A stretch of DNA of 32,489 nucleotides from an uncultured Clostridium sp. (GTDB taxonomy: Bacteria > Bacillota > Clostridia > TANB77 > CAG-508): assembly GCA_947573555.1 (NCBI GenBank), contig CANPFO010000014.1:1-32489 (forward strand), given 5' to 3'. This document shows, in pieces, positions 1 to 7,607 of the stretch. Within the stretch, counting starts at the first letter, position 1, and each line of letters starts with the position of its first letter. Both the position numbers and the translations under genes were made by a program. The notes below the pieces were generated by a model, which saw only the letters and a list, made by a program, of their open reading frames with translations, ran no database searches and was not told the DNA's origin.

Positions 1-38
1 TTTGAACTACTTTGAAATAAAATCAAAATATGTTCAAA
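1..38. repeat. imperfect inverted repeat at window edge
   Basis: TTTGAAC (1-7) is the reverse complement of GTTCAAA (32-38), and TTTGA (11-15) pairs with TCAAA (23-27) around a 7-nt loop. It coincides with the place where the truA-like frame stops matching its family, so it may be a junction or just a small hairpin. Nothing to the left is visible. Confidence 0.3.
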
Positions 39-116
39 CCATTGATTTTAGGCTGCTTTTGCCATCCGATTAAATTTTCTTCCATCATATTCTATTGTTA
101 ATTTTATATTTCTCAT
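23..116 (-). pseudogene. truA: truA (tRNA pseudouridine synthase) 5' fragment with an in-frame CGG shift site
   Basis: Starts at ATG 116-114 behind a good ribosome binding site (AGAGGAAA). The first 16 codons give MRNIKLTIEYDGRKFN, the classic TruA start. Codon 17 is CGG (66-68). Read as Arg the frame stops at once (R-M-A-K-A-A-stop). If the C is skipped it continues GWQKQPKINGLNI, matching the conserved TruA GWQ motif. After LNI the frame ends at TGA (23-25), where the family would continue, so the gene appears truncated even with the shift. TruA makes pseudouridine at positions 38-40 of tRNA anticodon arms. Only 22 bases remain to the left, so a further recoding or a recombination joint cannot be told apart. 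It is probably a remnant and a functional truA would lie elsewhere. Confidence 0.6.
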
Positions 117-149
117 ATTATTTCCTCTATTACCTCACTTTTTAATTGT

Positions 150-191
150 TTTAAAGACACAAAACTAAGTTTTTAGTCCTGTGTCTTTAAA
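150..191 (-). terminator. hairpin downstream of rqcP
   Basis: A 12-bp perfect stem, TTTAAAGACACA (150-161) with TGTGTCTTTAAA (180-191), contains a smaller ACTAA/TTAGT stem. It lies just after the rqcP stop on the minus strand. No clear U-tract follows, so termination is plausible but not certain. Confidence 0.45.
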
Positions 192-195
192 ATAA

Positions 196-432
196 TTATA
201 TAATCTTTATCACTTCACTTACATCTTTTAATTGTATTTTTGGAATTTGTAGAATTTCAAACTTTGAAATTTTATCTCCAAATTTTATTTCAATTATATC
301 CCCTATTTTAACTTCATAACTAGCTTTAACAACTTTTCCATTCACAGAAATTCTACCATTATCTGCTGCCTCATTTGCAACTGTACGTCTTTTTATAACT
401 CTAGCAAGTTTTAAAAATTTGTCTATTCTCAT
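196..432 (-). CDS. rqcP: RqcP-like S4-domain RNA-binding protein
   Basis: A 78-residue protein that is almost entirely one S4 RNA-binding domain: MRIDKFLKLARVIKRR at the start, then the NGRISVNGKVVKASYEVKIG core. Size and sequence match the RqcP (YabO, Hsp15 homologue) family. In Bacillus subtilis this protein works with RqcH on obstructed 50S subunits to add C-terminal alanine tails to stalled nascent chains. It lies 14 nt downstream of cdaA on the same strand and probably shares its transcript. There is no in-frame CGG. A ribosome-rescue factor in a genome that apparently shifts frame at CGG is notable, but the gene is common in Firmicutes, so this need not be a special link. Confidence 0.85.
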   Translation of the reverse strand: MRIDKFLKLARVIKRRTVANEAADNGRISVNGKVVKASYEVKIGDIIEIKFGDKISKFEILQIPKIQLKDVSEVIKII

Positions 433-446
433 AAAACCTTCCTTTT

Positions 447-1361
447 TTATTTTCTTTCATTACTTGTTATTTTTTCTTCTGATTTAATCACATTTTGTAG
501 CTTTTGCTTATTCTCATTTTGCCTTGCTTCCAAAACCAAATTTTTTAACAATATCTTTTTAAGAACATCTTCTCTAACATCTGCTATTAAAGTACCATCT
601 TTAGCAATAGAAATTTTTCCAGTTTCTTCTGAAACAACAACAACAATGCTATCACTTTGATTTGAAAGTCCTATTGCAGCTCTATGACGAGTTCCAAGTT
701 CTTTTGAAATATCCTGGTCACTTGAAAGTGGTAACATACAAGACGCTGCTGCAATTTTATTATCACTAATTATTACTGCTCCATCATGAAGAGGTGTATT
801 TGGAACAAATATATTTACTAAAAGTTGTGGTGAAACTTCTGAATCTATATAAATACCTGTATCTATTATATCTTTTATTTTTATGTCTCTTTCTAAAACA
901 ATTAATGCTCCTGTTTTATGCTTTGAAAGTTCAGTAGCTGCAATAACTACTCTATAAACTGTTTCTTTAGTCTTTCCTTCTAAGTCTTTAGTCATTCCTA
1001 AAAATTTTCTAAATTTACCAGTTCCAAGCTGTTCCAATCCTCTTCTAAGTTCTGGCTGAAAAACTACTATAAGTAAAAAAACTCCATACATCATAACAGA
1101 TGTTAAAATATAATTTAAAATTCTAAATTTTAACCATCCACTAACTATTGTCAATATTACTAAAATTGCTATTCCTTTTAATAGTTGCCATGCTCTAGTT
1201 TTTCTTAAAACTTTTACAGCTTTATATAATAAAAATATAACTATTGCAATATCTAAAATACTAACTATTAAACTTAATGGAGATTCAAATATATTTTCAA
1301 AGTATTTAAGTATTTCTGTTGGATATATATATTGTAAAGAATTTTGTAAATTCTGAAACAT
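447..1361 (-). CDS. cdaA: CdaA diadenylate cyclase (membrane DAC domain protein)
   Basis: A 304-residue protein with three hydrophobic N-terminal segments (about residues 30-100: IAIVIFLLYKAVKVL, GIAILVILTIVSGW, ILTSVMMYGVFLLIVVF) and a C-terminal DAC domain. Both catalytic signatures are present: DGA in TPLHDGAVIISD and RHR in LGTRHRAAIGLS. CdaA condenses two ATP into cyclic di-AMP at the membrane, a signal controlling potassium and osmolyte balance in Firmicutes. It lies upstream of rqcP. YbbR (CdaR), its usual partner, is not adjacent here. The tail after the DAC domain (about residue 275 onward) is charged and low in complexity. No in-frame CGG occurs. Confidence 0.93.
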   Translation of the reverse strand: MFQNLQNSLQYIYPTEILKYFENIFESPLSLIVSILDIAIVIFLLYKAVKVLRKTRAWQLLKGIAILVILTIVSGWLKFRILNYILTSVMMYGVFLLIVVFQPELRRGLEQLGTGKFRKFLGMTKDLEGKTKETVYRVVIAATELSKHKTGALIVLERDIKIKDIIDTGIYIDSEVSPQLLVNIFVPNTPLHDGAVIISDNKIAAASCMLPLSSDQDISKELGTRHRAAIGLSNQSDSIVVVVSEETGKISIAKDGTLIADVREDVLKKILLKNLVLEARQNENKQKLQNVIKSEEKITSNERK

Positions 1362-1394
1362 AAAAATTTCCCCCTTTTAGCTCTTTAAACTTAT

Positions 1395-1556
1395 CTAACC
1401 TTTTAAGTAGAATATAAGTGTACCACAAACAGATAAAAGCATCATTAAACATAATAATCCTGCAATTATTGCTGTGAAAATTTGCATAGGTTCCATTTTT
1501 TTCTTCTTTTTAGTTTTTACTTCTTCTTTATTTTTTATTTCTTTTTTTTCAGACAT
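1395..1556 (-). CDS. small single-span membrane protein (DUF4044-like)
   Basis: A 53-residue frame with a ribosome binding site (AGAGGT) 6 nt before ATG 1556. It begins with a very lysine-rich stretch (KKEIKNKEEVKTKKKKK) and ends with one hydrophobic segment (IFTAIIAGLLCLMMLLSVCG) and a short YLKG tail. This layout resembles the short DUF4044 membrane proteins of Firmicutes, but that assignment is from general pattern only. It sits between rpmB and cdaA on the same strand and may be the first gene of the cdaA transcript. Function unknown. Confidence 0.6.
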   Translation of the reverse strand: MSEKKEIKNKEEVKTKKKKKMEPMQIFTAIIAGLLCLMMLLSVCGTLIFYLKG

Positions 1557-1663
1557 TTCTTATACCTCTCTTTTATATTAATATTTTTAAATTATATCAT
1601 ATAAAGTATAAAAAGTCTACTAATCATTTTCAATATTCTTAAAAGATGTATATAAAAATAACG

Positions 1664-1703
1664 AAAAAATTGTGATAAAAAACTCTCAAATTTTCTATCA
1701 CAA
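1664..1703 (-). terminator. rho-independent terminator after rpmB
   Basis: TTGTGATA (1670-1677) pairs with TATCACAA (1696-1703). Read on the minus strand the stem is followed by a run of six T. It lies about 40 nt past the rpmB stop. Confidence 0.75.
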
Positions 1704-1743
1704 CTCTTATACAATCTTATTAATTTATATAATAAATTTTAGT

Positions 1744-1959
1744 TTATGCCTTTGTTGATGATTCAGCTCTTTTGATTTTTCCTGAACGTAAACATTTTGC
1801 ACAAACAGACACCTTTTTAACTTCTCCATTAATTTCAGCTCTAACAGTTCTTAAATTTGGTTTAACTGGTCTAACTGTTCTTTTACTTATATGAGAACGT
1901 GTAATACTAAGTTGATTTCCAAAAGATGTTTCTTTTCCACAAATTATACATTTTGCCAT
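1744..1959 (-). CDS. rpmB: 50S ribosomal protein L28 (zinc-binding form)
   Basis: A 71-residue protein matching bL28: MAKCIICGKETSFGNQLSIT, then SHISKRTVRPVKPNLRTVRA and a basic C-terminus. Two CxxC pairs (CIIC near residue 4 and CAKC near residue 53) mark the zinc-binding type. It is monocistronic, with a good ribosome binding site (GGAGGTGC) and its own terminator. L28 is part of the large subunit. Gene length and start agree with the family. No CGG occurs. Confidence 0.95.
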   Translation of the reverse strand: MAKCIICGKETSFGNQLSITRSHISKRTVRPVKPNLRTVRAEINGEVKKVSVCAKCLRSGKIKRAESSTKA

Positions 1960-2017
1960 GTTTAAAGCACCTCCATTTACAAAATAAACTGACTATTAGT
2001 TAGTCTAACACAATTTA

Positions 2018-2665
2018 TTATAAATTGCAAGTATTTTCCAAAAAATTGTCACAATATTTATTAACTAGACATCTTTTACAATCTGGTTTTCTAGCATCAC
2101 AATAATTTCTTCCATGCCAAACAAATAAATGATTAACATCATAAAAATACTTCTTAGGAAATACTTTTATTAAATCTTGTTCTATTTTAATTGGATCACT
2201 TTCTTTTGAAAATCCCATTTTATTTGAAATTCTTTTAGCATGTGTATCAACTGCTATTCCACATGGAGTATTAAATGCTTCAAGCATTATAACATTAGCA
2301 CTTTTCCTTCCTACACCTGGAATTTTAACAAGTTCATCAATCTGTTTTGGAACTTCCCCTCCATATTTTTCAATAATCATTTCACTTGCTAATATAATAT
2401 TTTTTGCTTTATTTTTATAAAATCCACAAGGATGTATTATTTCTTCTAATTCTTTTATATCTACTTTTACCATTTCTTCAGGTGTATTATATTTACAAAA
2501 TAAATTAGGAGTAGTTTTATTTACTCTTTCATCTGTACATTGAGCAGAAAGCATTACAGAAATCATCATCTCAAAAGGAGTAGTAAAATTTAAACTACAT
2601 GTTGCATCTGGATATGCTAATTTTAAACATTCTATTATTTTTATTGCTTCTTTTCTTGTTTTCAT
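2018..2665 (-). CDS. nth: endonuclease III (DNA glycosylase/AP lyase)
   Basis: A 215-residue protein of the usual Nth length. It has the helix-hairpin-helix VKIPGVGRKSANVI (about 114-127) with the catalytic Lys in GRKSA, the catalytic Asp in AVDTHAKR (about 138), and the C-terminal iron-sulfur cluster set C-x6-C-x2-C-x5-C (CDARKPDCKRCLVNKYC, about 189-205). It removes oxidised pyrimidines from DNA and cuts the abasic site. It is divergent from the membrane gene at 2790. No in-frame CGG occurs. Confidence 0.95.
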   Translation of the reverse strand: MKTRKEAIKIIECLKLAYPDATCSLNFTTPFEMMISVMLSAQCTDERVNKTTPNLFCKYNTPEEMVKVDIKELEEIIHPCGFYKNKAKNIILASEMIIEKYGGEVPKQIDELVKIPGVGRKSANVIMLEAFNTPCGIAVDTHAKRISNKMGFSKESDPIKIEQDLIKVFPKKYFYDVNHLFVWHGRNYCDARKPDCKRCLVNKYCDNFLENTCNL

Positions 2666-2789
2666 ATTTACTCCAAGTCTTAATTAATATATTCACATTT
2701 TATAATATTTTATTATTATAGTCAATTATTATGGTAACAAAAGTTATCATATTTTAATATTATATATAAAGTAAGAGGAGGAAATAAAT

Positions 2790-2957
2790 ATGAAGTTATT
2801 TAGAGATAGACGTAAATTTAAAAAACTAATATCTGGTATTTTAATTGGTATAGGTCTTGGAATTTTACTAATTTTATTTCTTCCAACAAATGTCTGGTTT
2901 ATTATTATTGGAATTGGTCTAATAATAGCTGGCATTGGTTATTTATTCAAATGTTAA
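2790..2957 (+). CDS. small membrane protein upstream of spoVM
   Basis: A 55-residue frame starting at ATG 2790, 8 nt after a strong ribosome binding site (AGAGGAGG). A basic N-terminus (MKLFRDRRKFKKLISG) is followed by two hydrophobic segments (ILIGIGLGILLILFLP and FIIIGIGLIIAGIGYLF), so it is a two-span inner-membrane protein. It lies 27 nt upstream of spoVM on the same strand and probably shares its transcript, which hints at a sporulation-linked or envelope role. The family is not recognised with certainty. Confidence 0.75.
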   Translation: MKLFRDRRKFKKLISGILIGIGLGILLILFLPTNVWFIIIGIGLIIAGIGYLFKC

Positions 2958-2984
2958 ATATACTTAAGAAAGGATTGAGAACAT

Positions 2985-3066
2985 ATGACAATTGTAGTAA
3001 GAAAAGTACCTAGATGTTTAAGACGGATTTGTCAAATTTATTTTTGGAGTAAAAGACAATAAATAG
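2985..3066 (+). CDS. spoVM: SpoVM, read through a CGG +1 shift
   Basis: Short gene with ATG at 2985. In the zero frame it gives MTIVVRKVPRCLR, then CGG (3024-3026), then unrelated residues to a stop at 3060-3062. Skipping the C of CGG gives GFVKFIFGVKDNK and a stop at 3064-3066, so the product is 26 residues, the same length as Bacillus subtilis SpoVM. Pro9, Leu12, Gly14, Val16 and Gly21 fall at the same positions as in that protein (VPRCLRG versus LPKFLGG). SpoVM is an amphipathic helix that binds the convex forespore membrane and anchors SpoIVA and the spore coat. The gene is ordinary in size and context apart from the shift, and its presence indicates a spore former. A bidirectional terminator follows. 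Confidence 0.85.
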
Positions 3067-3076
3067 TCTAAAAATA

Positions 3077-3115
3077 AATAGCAGTTTATTTAACAATAGT
3101 TAATAAACTGCTATT
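3077..3115. terminator. bidirectional terminator between spoVM and argS
   Basis: A 14-bp stem, AATAGCAGTTTATT (3077-3090) with AATAAACTGCTATT (3102-3115), and an 11-nt loop, lies between the convergent spoVM and argS genes. A/T-rich flanks on both sides suit termination in both directions. Confidence 0.7.
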
Positions 3116-3135
3116 TAAATATCCATTAATACCTT

Positions 3136-4845
3136 TTACATTTCACTTGGCATTTCTATTCCAAGTAATTTTGCACCTGTCTCTATTACCGTTTTAACAG
3201 CATATGTTAAATATGCACGTGAAGCTTTCAATTTTTCGTCGTCTACCATTACTTTATTATCATTATAAAAGCTTGTATAATTTTGACTAAGCTCTATTAA
3301 ATAACGAGCCAAAAATGATGGTTCACTCTTTTCTACAACATCATTTAAAATATTATTAAAATTATATAATGTTGATATAACTTTAATACTACTGTCGTCT
3401 GTAAGACAAGAAATATCTATATCTTTAAATTTTGGAACATCTCCTAATTTCTCAAGAACACTTTTGGCACGAACATATACATATTGAACATATGGTCCTG
3501 TTTCTCCTTGAAAACTTAAAGCTGAATCCCAATCAAATATCTGATCTTTAATAATTGTACTACATAAATTATTAAATACTACTGCTCCAATTCCAATTTT
3601 CTTAGCATTTTCTTCTCTTTCTTGCATATCTGGATTCTTTTCTTCTATTATCTTATCTATTCTTAAAATCGCTTCTTTTAGCAAATCATTTACTTTTATA
3701 GCAGTTCCTTCTCTTGTAGACATTTTCCCAGTAGAAAGTCTAGTCATTCCATATTGAACATGTTCTAATCCATTAACACATTTCTCTGGTATTCCTAAAT
3801 ATTTTGCAACTTCAAAAATTTGTTTAAAATGAAGTGCTTGTTCATATGCAACTACATATAAACATTTATCAAAATTATAAGTATCTGCTCTATATTTTAT
3901 TGCCGCTAAATCTCTTGTTGCATATATAGTAGAACCATCTGACTTACGTATCATACAAACTCCAAGTCCTTTATCTTCTAAGTCTATAATTTTTGCTCCT
4001 TGAGACTCTTTTACAACTTTTGCTTTTTCTAATATTTTTTCCACATCATCCATTTTGTCTGTATAAAAAGCTTCGCCTTTTATAGAATCAAACTTTATTC
4101 CAAGTAAATCATATATTCTTTGAAACTCTTTTAAGCTAACTTCTTTAAACCAGTTCCATAGTTGTAGACAATAGTCATCTCCATCTTCAAGCTTTTTAAA
4201 ATTTTCTCTACAAGCTTCCAAAACCTCATCATCTTCTTTGCAAGCCTCATTTATTCTTATATAAATTTTCAAAAGTTCTTCTATTGGATCTGACTCAATA
4301 TCATATTCTGTTCCCCATCTCTTATATCCCTCAATAAGCTTTCCAAATTGTGTTCCATAATCTCCTAAGTGATTTATTCCAATAGTTTTATATCCTAAAA
4401 ATTTATATATATTATATAATGAATTTCCAATAATAGTATTTCTCAAATGCCCAATATGAAAAGGCTTAGCAATATTGGGAGAAGAATATTCTACAATTAT
4501 TGTTTTATCTTTTCCGATATCGCTTGAACCAAATTCTTGCTTTTTATCTTCAATTTGAGATAAAACATTTTGCACTAAAGCTTCTTTATTTACAAAAAAA
4601 TTCAAATATCCACTTTGAACTCTAATTTCTCCAACAACTCCATCATCAATTTCAATCTTCTCTTTAAGTTCATTTGCTATAACAGGAGGAGCTTTTTTTA
4701 ATAATTTTGCAAGTCTGAAACATGGAAAAGCATAATCTCCCATATCTTTAGATGGAGGAACTTCTAAATATGCTATCATTTCTTCTTTATCTCCATCACA
4801 AACTTTAGCTATTGCTTCAGCAATTACATTTTTAAAATCTAACAT
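3136..4845 (-). CDS. argS: arginyl-tRNA synthetase
   Basis: Class I synthetase of 569 residues from ATG 4845 (ribosome binding site AAAGGA 10 nt upstream; a TTG at 4854 is less likely). It has the ArgRS add-1 N-terminal domain, the HIGH motif in SPNIAKPFHIGHLRNT (about 125-140), the KMSK-like loop LSTGKMSTREGTAIK (about 370-384), and the anticodon-binding domain with ALSFQGETGPYVQYVYVRA ahead of it. It charges tRNA-Arg. CCG trinucleotides on the plus strand occur three times (3189, 3903, 4514), but none is an in-frame CGG codon. Its stop is 281 nt short of the end of the vanZ-argS transcript start region, and it is the last gene of the run that begins at 7505. The arginine charging enzyme is therefore intact in a genome that seems not to use CGG for Arg. 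Confidence 0.96.
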   Translation of the reverse strand: MLDFKNVIAEAIAKVCDGDKEEMIAYLEVPPSKDMGDYAFPCFRLAKLLKKAPPVIANELKEKIEIDDGVVGEIRVQSGYLNFFVNKEALVQNVLSQIEDKKQEFGSSDIGKDKTIIVEYSSPNIAKPFHIGHLRNTIIGNSLYNIYKFLGYKTIGINHLGDYGTQFGKLIEGYKRWGTEYDIESDPIEELLKIYIRINEACKEDDEVLEACRENFKKLEDGDDYCLQLWNWFKEVSLKEFQRIYDLLGIKFDSIKGEAFYTDKMDDVEKILEKAKVVKESQGAKIIDLEDKGLGVCMIRKSDGSTIYATRDLAAIKYRADTYNFDKCLYVVAYEQALHFKQIFEVAKYLGIPEKCVNGLEHVQYGMTRLSTGKMSTREGTAIKVNDLLKEAILRIDKIIEEKNPDMQEREENAKKIGIGAVVFNNLCSTIIKDQIFDWDSALSFQGETGPYVQYVYVRAKSVLEKLGDVPKFKDIDISCLTDDSSIKVISTLYNFNNILNDVVEKSEPSFLARYLIELSQNYTSFYNDNKVMVDDEKLKASRAYLTYAVKTVIETGAKLLGIEMPSEM

Positions 4846-4868
4846 TAAAATCAAATCCTTTAATATAT

Positions 4869-5326
4869 TTAGGCTTTATGGATTTGCCTATGAACCCCTT
4901 GTATACATTTAACTATAAATAATAAAACACAAATTCCTAAAAATATACCCAAAGAATCAATAAACACATCTTCTATTTTTCCTGATCTTCCGAGGAATAT
5001 ATAATTGATGAATTTCATCTGTAATTGCATACAATATGCCGAATAATCCCAGACAAAACTACTTGTAACTTAACCGATACTCTATCAAAAGTTAAAAATA
5101 ATCCATAAATTAAAAATCCACCTAAAGCATACTCTGACAAATGTGCTATTTTCCTTATTATTGGTTCTATTTTACTTATAACTTCTTCATCTTTTGAAAA
5201 TAATCTTGCAATTTTTAAACTTGTCCCTGACGATTTTTCTCCATTTGCACTCGAAAATCCAAAAACTACATACATCCAGCATAAAATTAATATTATTAAA
5301 ATTATTCTTAATATATTTTTTGTCAT
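4869..5326 (-). CDS. VanZ-like membrane protein, two CGG +1 shifts
   Basis: The zero frame is broken after ...VVLSGII by CGG (5039-5041). Skipping C gives GILYAITDEIHQLYIP, then meets a second in-frame CGG (4990-4992). Skipping that C gives GRSGKIEDVFIDSLGIFLG and a stop at 4869-4871. The restored 151-residue protein carries the VanZ signatures: DEIHQ, then PGRSG..DVFIDSLG, plus four hydrophobic segments. VanZ-like proteins are small membrane proteins; some give low-level teicoplanin resistance, but most have no known role. Both recoded glycines are family landmarks. The gene lies 12 nt after the RNHCP gene and 23 nt before argS on the same strand. Without recoding, only the first 103 codons would be read. 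Confidence 0.85.
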
Positions 5327-5337
5327 ATTATACCTTC

Positions 5338-5642
5338 TTATAATTTGCTTACAGAAAGTTTAATAATTTTTTCCATATTATCATCTTCTGCAACTTTATT
5401 TTTTCTAATTTTTCCACATTTTTTACACTTAAATATTATTACATATCCTTTTTTACTATCTGTTTCAATACCGTATAGGTTCTAGCAATCCATGACAGTC
5501 TTCCAGTCTATCTCCTGGATCTATATCTACATGCTTTGAATATAAACAAAATGGACAATGATTTCTGCAAGAATAACCGAAGTTTCGGAACTTTTGCTTT
5601 ACAATTTTCACATTCAAATTCCTCATCTATTACTTTAAACAT
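5338..5642 (-). CDS. RNHCP-domain protein, two CGG +1 shifts
   Basis: Invisible to a normal gene finder because it needs two shifts. From ATG 5642 it reads [21 protein letters not shown], then CGG (5577-5579); skipping C gives [20 protein letters not shown], the RNHCP signature. It continues [15 protein letters not shown] to a second CGG (5471-5473); skipping C gives [20 protein letters not shown] and a stop at 5338-5340. The product is 100 residues. Paired cysteines ([16 protein letters not shown]) suggest metal binding. RNHCP proteins are small, mostly bacterial and of unknown function. It lies 8 nt after the kinase gene and 12 nt before vanZ. The two frame changes land exactly in the family's conserved glycines, which is hard to explain by chance. 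Confidence 0.87.
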
Positions 5643-5650
5643 TTTTACCT

Positions 5651-7279
5651 CTAATCTTCAAATATACTTCCACCTATAAATTCACGTATTAATGAATTAT
5701 TAGGAATTAAACTATCATCCATATCTTCAAAATATTGTAACATTGCAAGTAAACGCCTTGCTTCACTATATTCTGATATATCTGGTCCTATTTCTTTCAA
5801 TAATGGAATAGCATATTTTTTTAGTACTGAAATTTCATATACAATAGATGAATTAAACATACAATCAGCATCTTCTTGATATGGAAAAATATTTTTTTGT
5901 TCTCCTCTATTTACAGAACTCCACATTTTTAAAGTATGAATAGCATCATAATTTCTAAATTTATAATCTCTAACTATACGCCTTAAAAGTCTTGTATCAG
6001 TAGTAGAAATTCTATTATAATAATCTATATTCAATACTGTTAAATCACTAATATATACTTTAAATTTATTTTCATTTGGAACTAAAGTTGTTAATTTATC
6101 ATTTAAACAATGTATGCCTTCCATAATAATAATCTCATCATCTTTTAATTTTAAAGTATTTCCTAAGTATTCCTTATGACCTGTTTTAAAATTAAATGTA
6201 GGAAGACTTACTTCTTCTCCATTTAAAATTTTTACTAATTGATTATTTAAAAGTTCTAAATCTAAAGCTTCTATACATTCAAAATCGTAATTTCCTTTTT
6301 CATCTCGTGGGTTATTTTCTCTTTCTACAAAATAATTATCTACTGAAATTGTAACTGGTTTTATTCCATTTACACGAAGTGACATTCCAAGTTTTCCTGC
6401 AAACGTAGTTTTTCCAGAAGATGAAGGACCAGCAATAAGAACCATCTTAACATTTCCACGCTCTTTAATTTTACTAGCTATTTCTGCAATCTTCTTTTCA
6501 TGTAAACTTTCAGAAAACAATATCAGTTCTTTTATTCCATCTTCTTTAATCTTTTTATTTAATTTATAAACTGTATTTATTCCCATTATTTTATATATAT
6601 CTTCATACTCATCCAAAGCTGACGCAAGCTTTAAAGAGTTTACAAACTCTGATAATTCATTTGGATTACTTATTGATGGATATCTAATAAGAAGTCCTTT
6701 ATTATATTTTGATACATCGTAAATTTTAGCAAATCCAGTAGAAATAGGCATTGTACCATAAAAATAATTAAAATAATCTTCACAATAATATAATGAAACT
6801 TTATCTTTATTTACATTTAACTGTAGTCTTCCTTTTATTGTCTCCTCTGACTTATAAAAATGTTCTGCTTCTTCTAAAGTCATTGTTTTCTTTATAATAG
6901 GCAAATCTTGTTTTATTAAATCATCCATCTGTTTTTTTAAATTTTTAGTAATTTCTTCTGTTATTTCCATACCATCAAATTCACAAAACATTGCATTTGA
7001 TAATTGATAATTTACATTAAATTTTACTCCTGGATATACTTTTTCTGCTGCCATACTAGCTAAATATAAAAGTCCCCTAATATAAATATCTCTACCATCT
7101 TTAGTTTCTCTATTAATAAATTCTACTTTTCCATCTTTATTTATAGGTTGATTAAGTGATGCAATTTCATTATTATAAACTGCTGCAATTGCATCTTCTG
7201 GCATAACTTCTGATAATACTTCTCTTAAAGCTATTCCTTCTTTTGCTTCAAAAGCTATATCATTACAAATAATTTTCAT
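5651..7279 (-). CDS. uridine kinase-like nucleoside kinase with N-terminal TGS-like domain
   Basis: A 542-residue protein. The N-terminus (about 1-65) resembles a TGS/ubiquitin-like domain, followed by a threonyl-tRNA-synthetase-like region with EAEHFYKSEE. The C-terminal half is a P-loop kinase: Walker A GPSSSGKTTFAGKLG (about 284-298), SVDNYFVERENNPRD, and IIMEGIHCLND. This layout matches the clostridial nucleoside kinase family (uridine kinase/phosphoribulokinase fold). The substrate is not proven; a pyrimidine nucleoside is likely. It is the second gene of the minus-strand run from 7505. It has no CGG in any frame, in contrast to the two genes after it. Confidence 0.85.
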   Translation of the reverse strand: MKIICNDIAFEAKEGIALREVLSEVMPEDAIAAVYNNEIASLNQPINKDGKVEFINRETKDGRDIYIRGLLYLASMAAEKVYPGVKFNVNYQLSNAMFCEFDGMEITEEITKNLKKQMDDLIKQDLPIIKKTMTLEEAEHFYKSEETIKGRLQLNVNKDKVSLYYCEDYFNYFYGTMPISTGFAKIYDVSKYNKGLLIRYPSISNPNELSEFVNSLKLASALDEYEDIYKIMGINTVYKLNKKIKEDGIKELILFSESLHEKKIAEIASKIKERGNVKMVLIAGPSSSGKTTFAGKLGMSLRVNGIKPVTISVDNYFVERENNPRDEKGNYDFECIEALDLELLNNQLVKILNGEEVSLPTFNFKTGHKEYLGNTLKLKDDEIIIMEGIHCLNDKLTTLVPNENKFKVYISDLTVLNIDYYNRISTTDTRLLRRIVRDYKFRNYDAIHTLKMWSSVNRGEQKNIFPYQEDADCMFNSSIVYEISVLKKYAIPLLKEIGPDISEYSEARRLLAMLQYFEDMDDSLIPNNSLIREFIGGSIFED

Positions 7280-7292
7280 ATGTACCTCTTTT

Positions 7293-7505
7293 CTATTTAC
7301 AATTAATTATAAGCCAATCTAAATATTTTGAAAGTATAAATACTCCTATAAATCCTAAAATAGTTCCTATTGCTTTCAAAAAAAGTGTAGCTGAATTTCT
7401 ATCATTTACACTAAAATATTTTTTTACAATTGGTCTTGCATCATATATTAATTTAACTCCCATAACTAATGTTATAGTTCCTATAAAAAGCATAAACACT
7501 TGCAT
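7293..7505 (-). CDS. small two-span membrane protein
   Basis: A 70-residue frame with two hydrophobic segments (VFMLFIGTITLVMGVKLIYD and AIGTILGFIGVFILSKYL) separated by a basic loop (RPIVKKYFSVNDRN). Ribosome binding site GAGG precedes ATG 7505. It lies 13 nt upstream of the nucleoside kinase and heads the transcript kinase-RNHCP-vanZ-argS. It looks like a conserved clostridial membrane protein of unknown function. Confidence 0.7.
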   Translation of the reverse strand: MQVFMLFIGTITLVMGVKLIYDARPIVKKYFSVNDRNSATLFLKAIGTILGFIGVFILSKYLDWLIINCK

Positions 7506-7588
7506 TTAAACATCCTCTTTTTATTTTTGTATTTATATAATATACCATTTTAAGCAATTTGTAAACATTATTTTACGATAATTTAAAA

Positions 7589-7607
7589 GGGTGCCTTTAT
7601 GACACCC
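7589..7607 (-). terminator. terminator hairpin after the foreign-looking gene
   Basis: GGGTG (7589-7593) pairs with CACCC (7603-7607). Read on the minus strand it is followed by TTTT. It overlaps the stop codon region of the gene at 7597. Confidence 0.5.
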
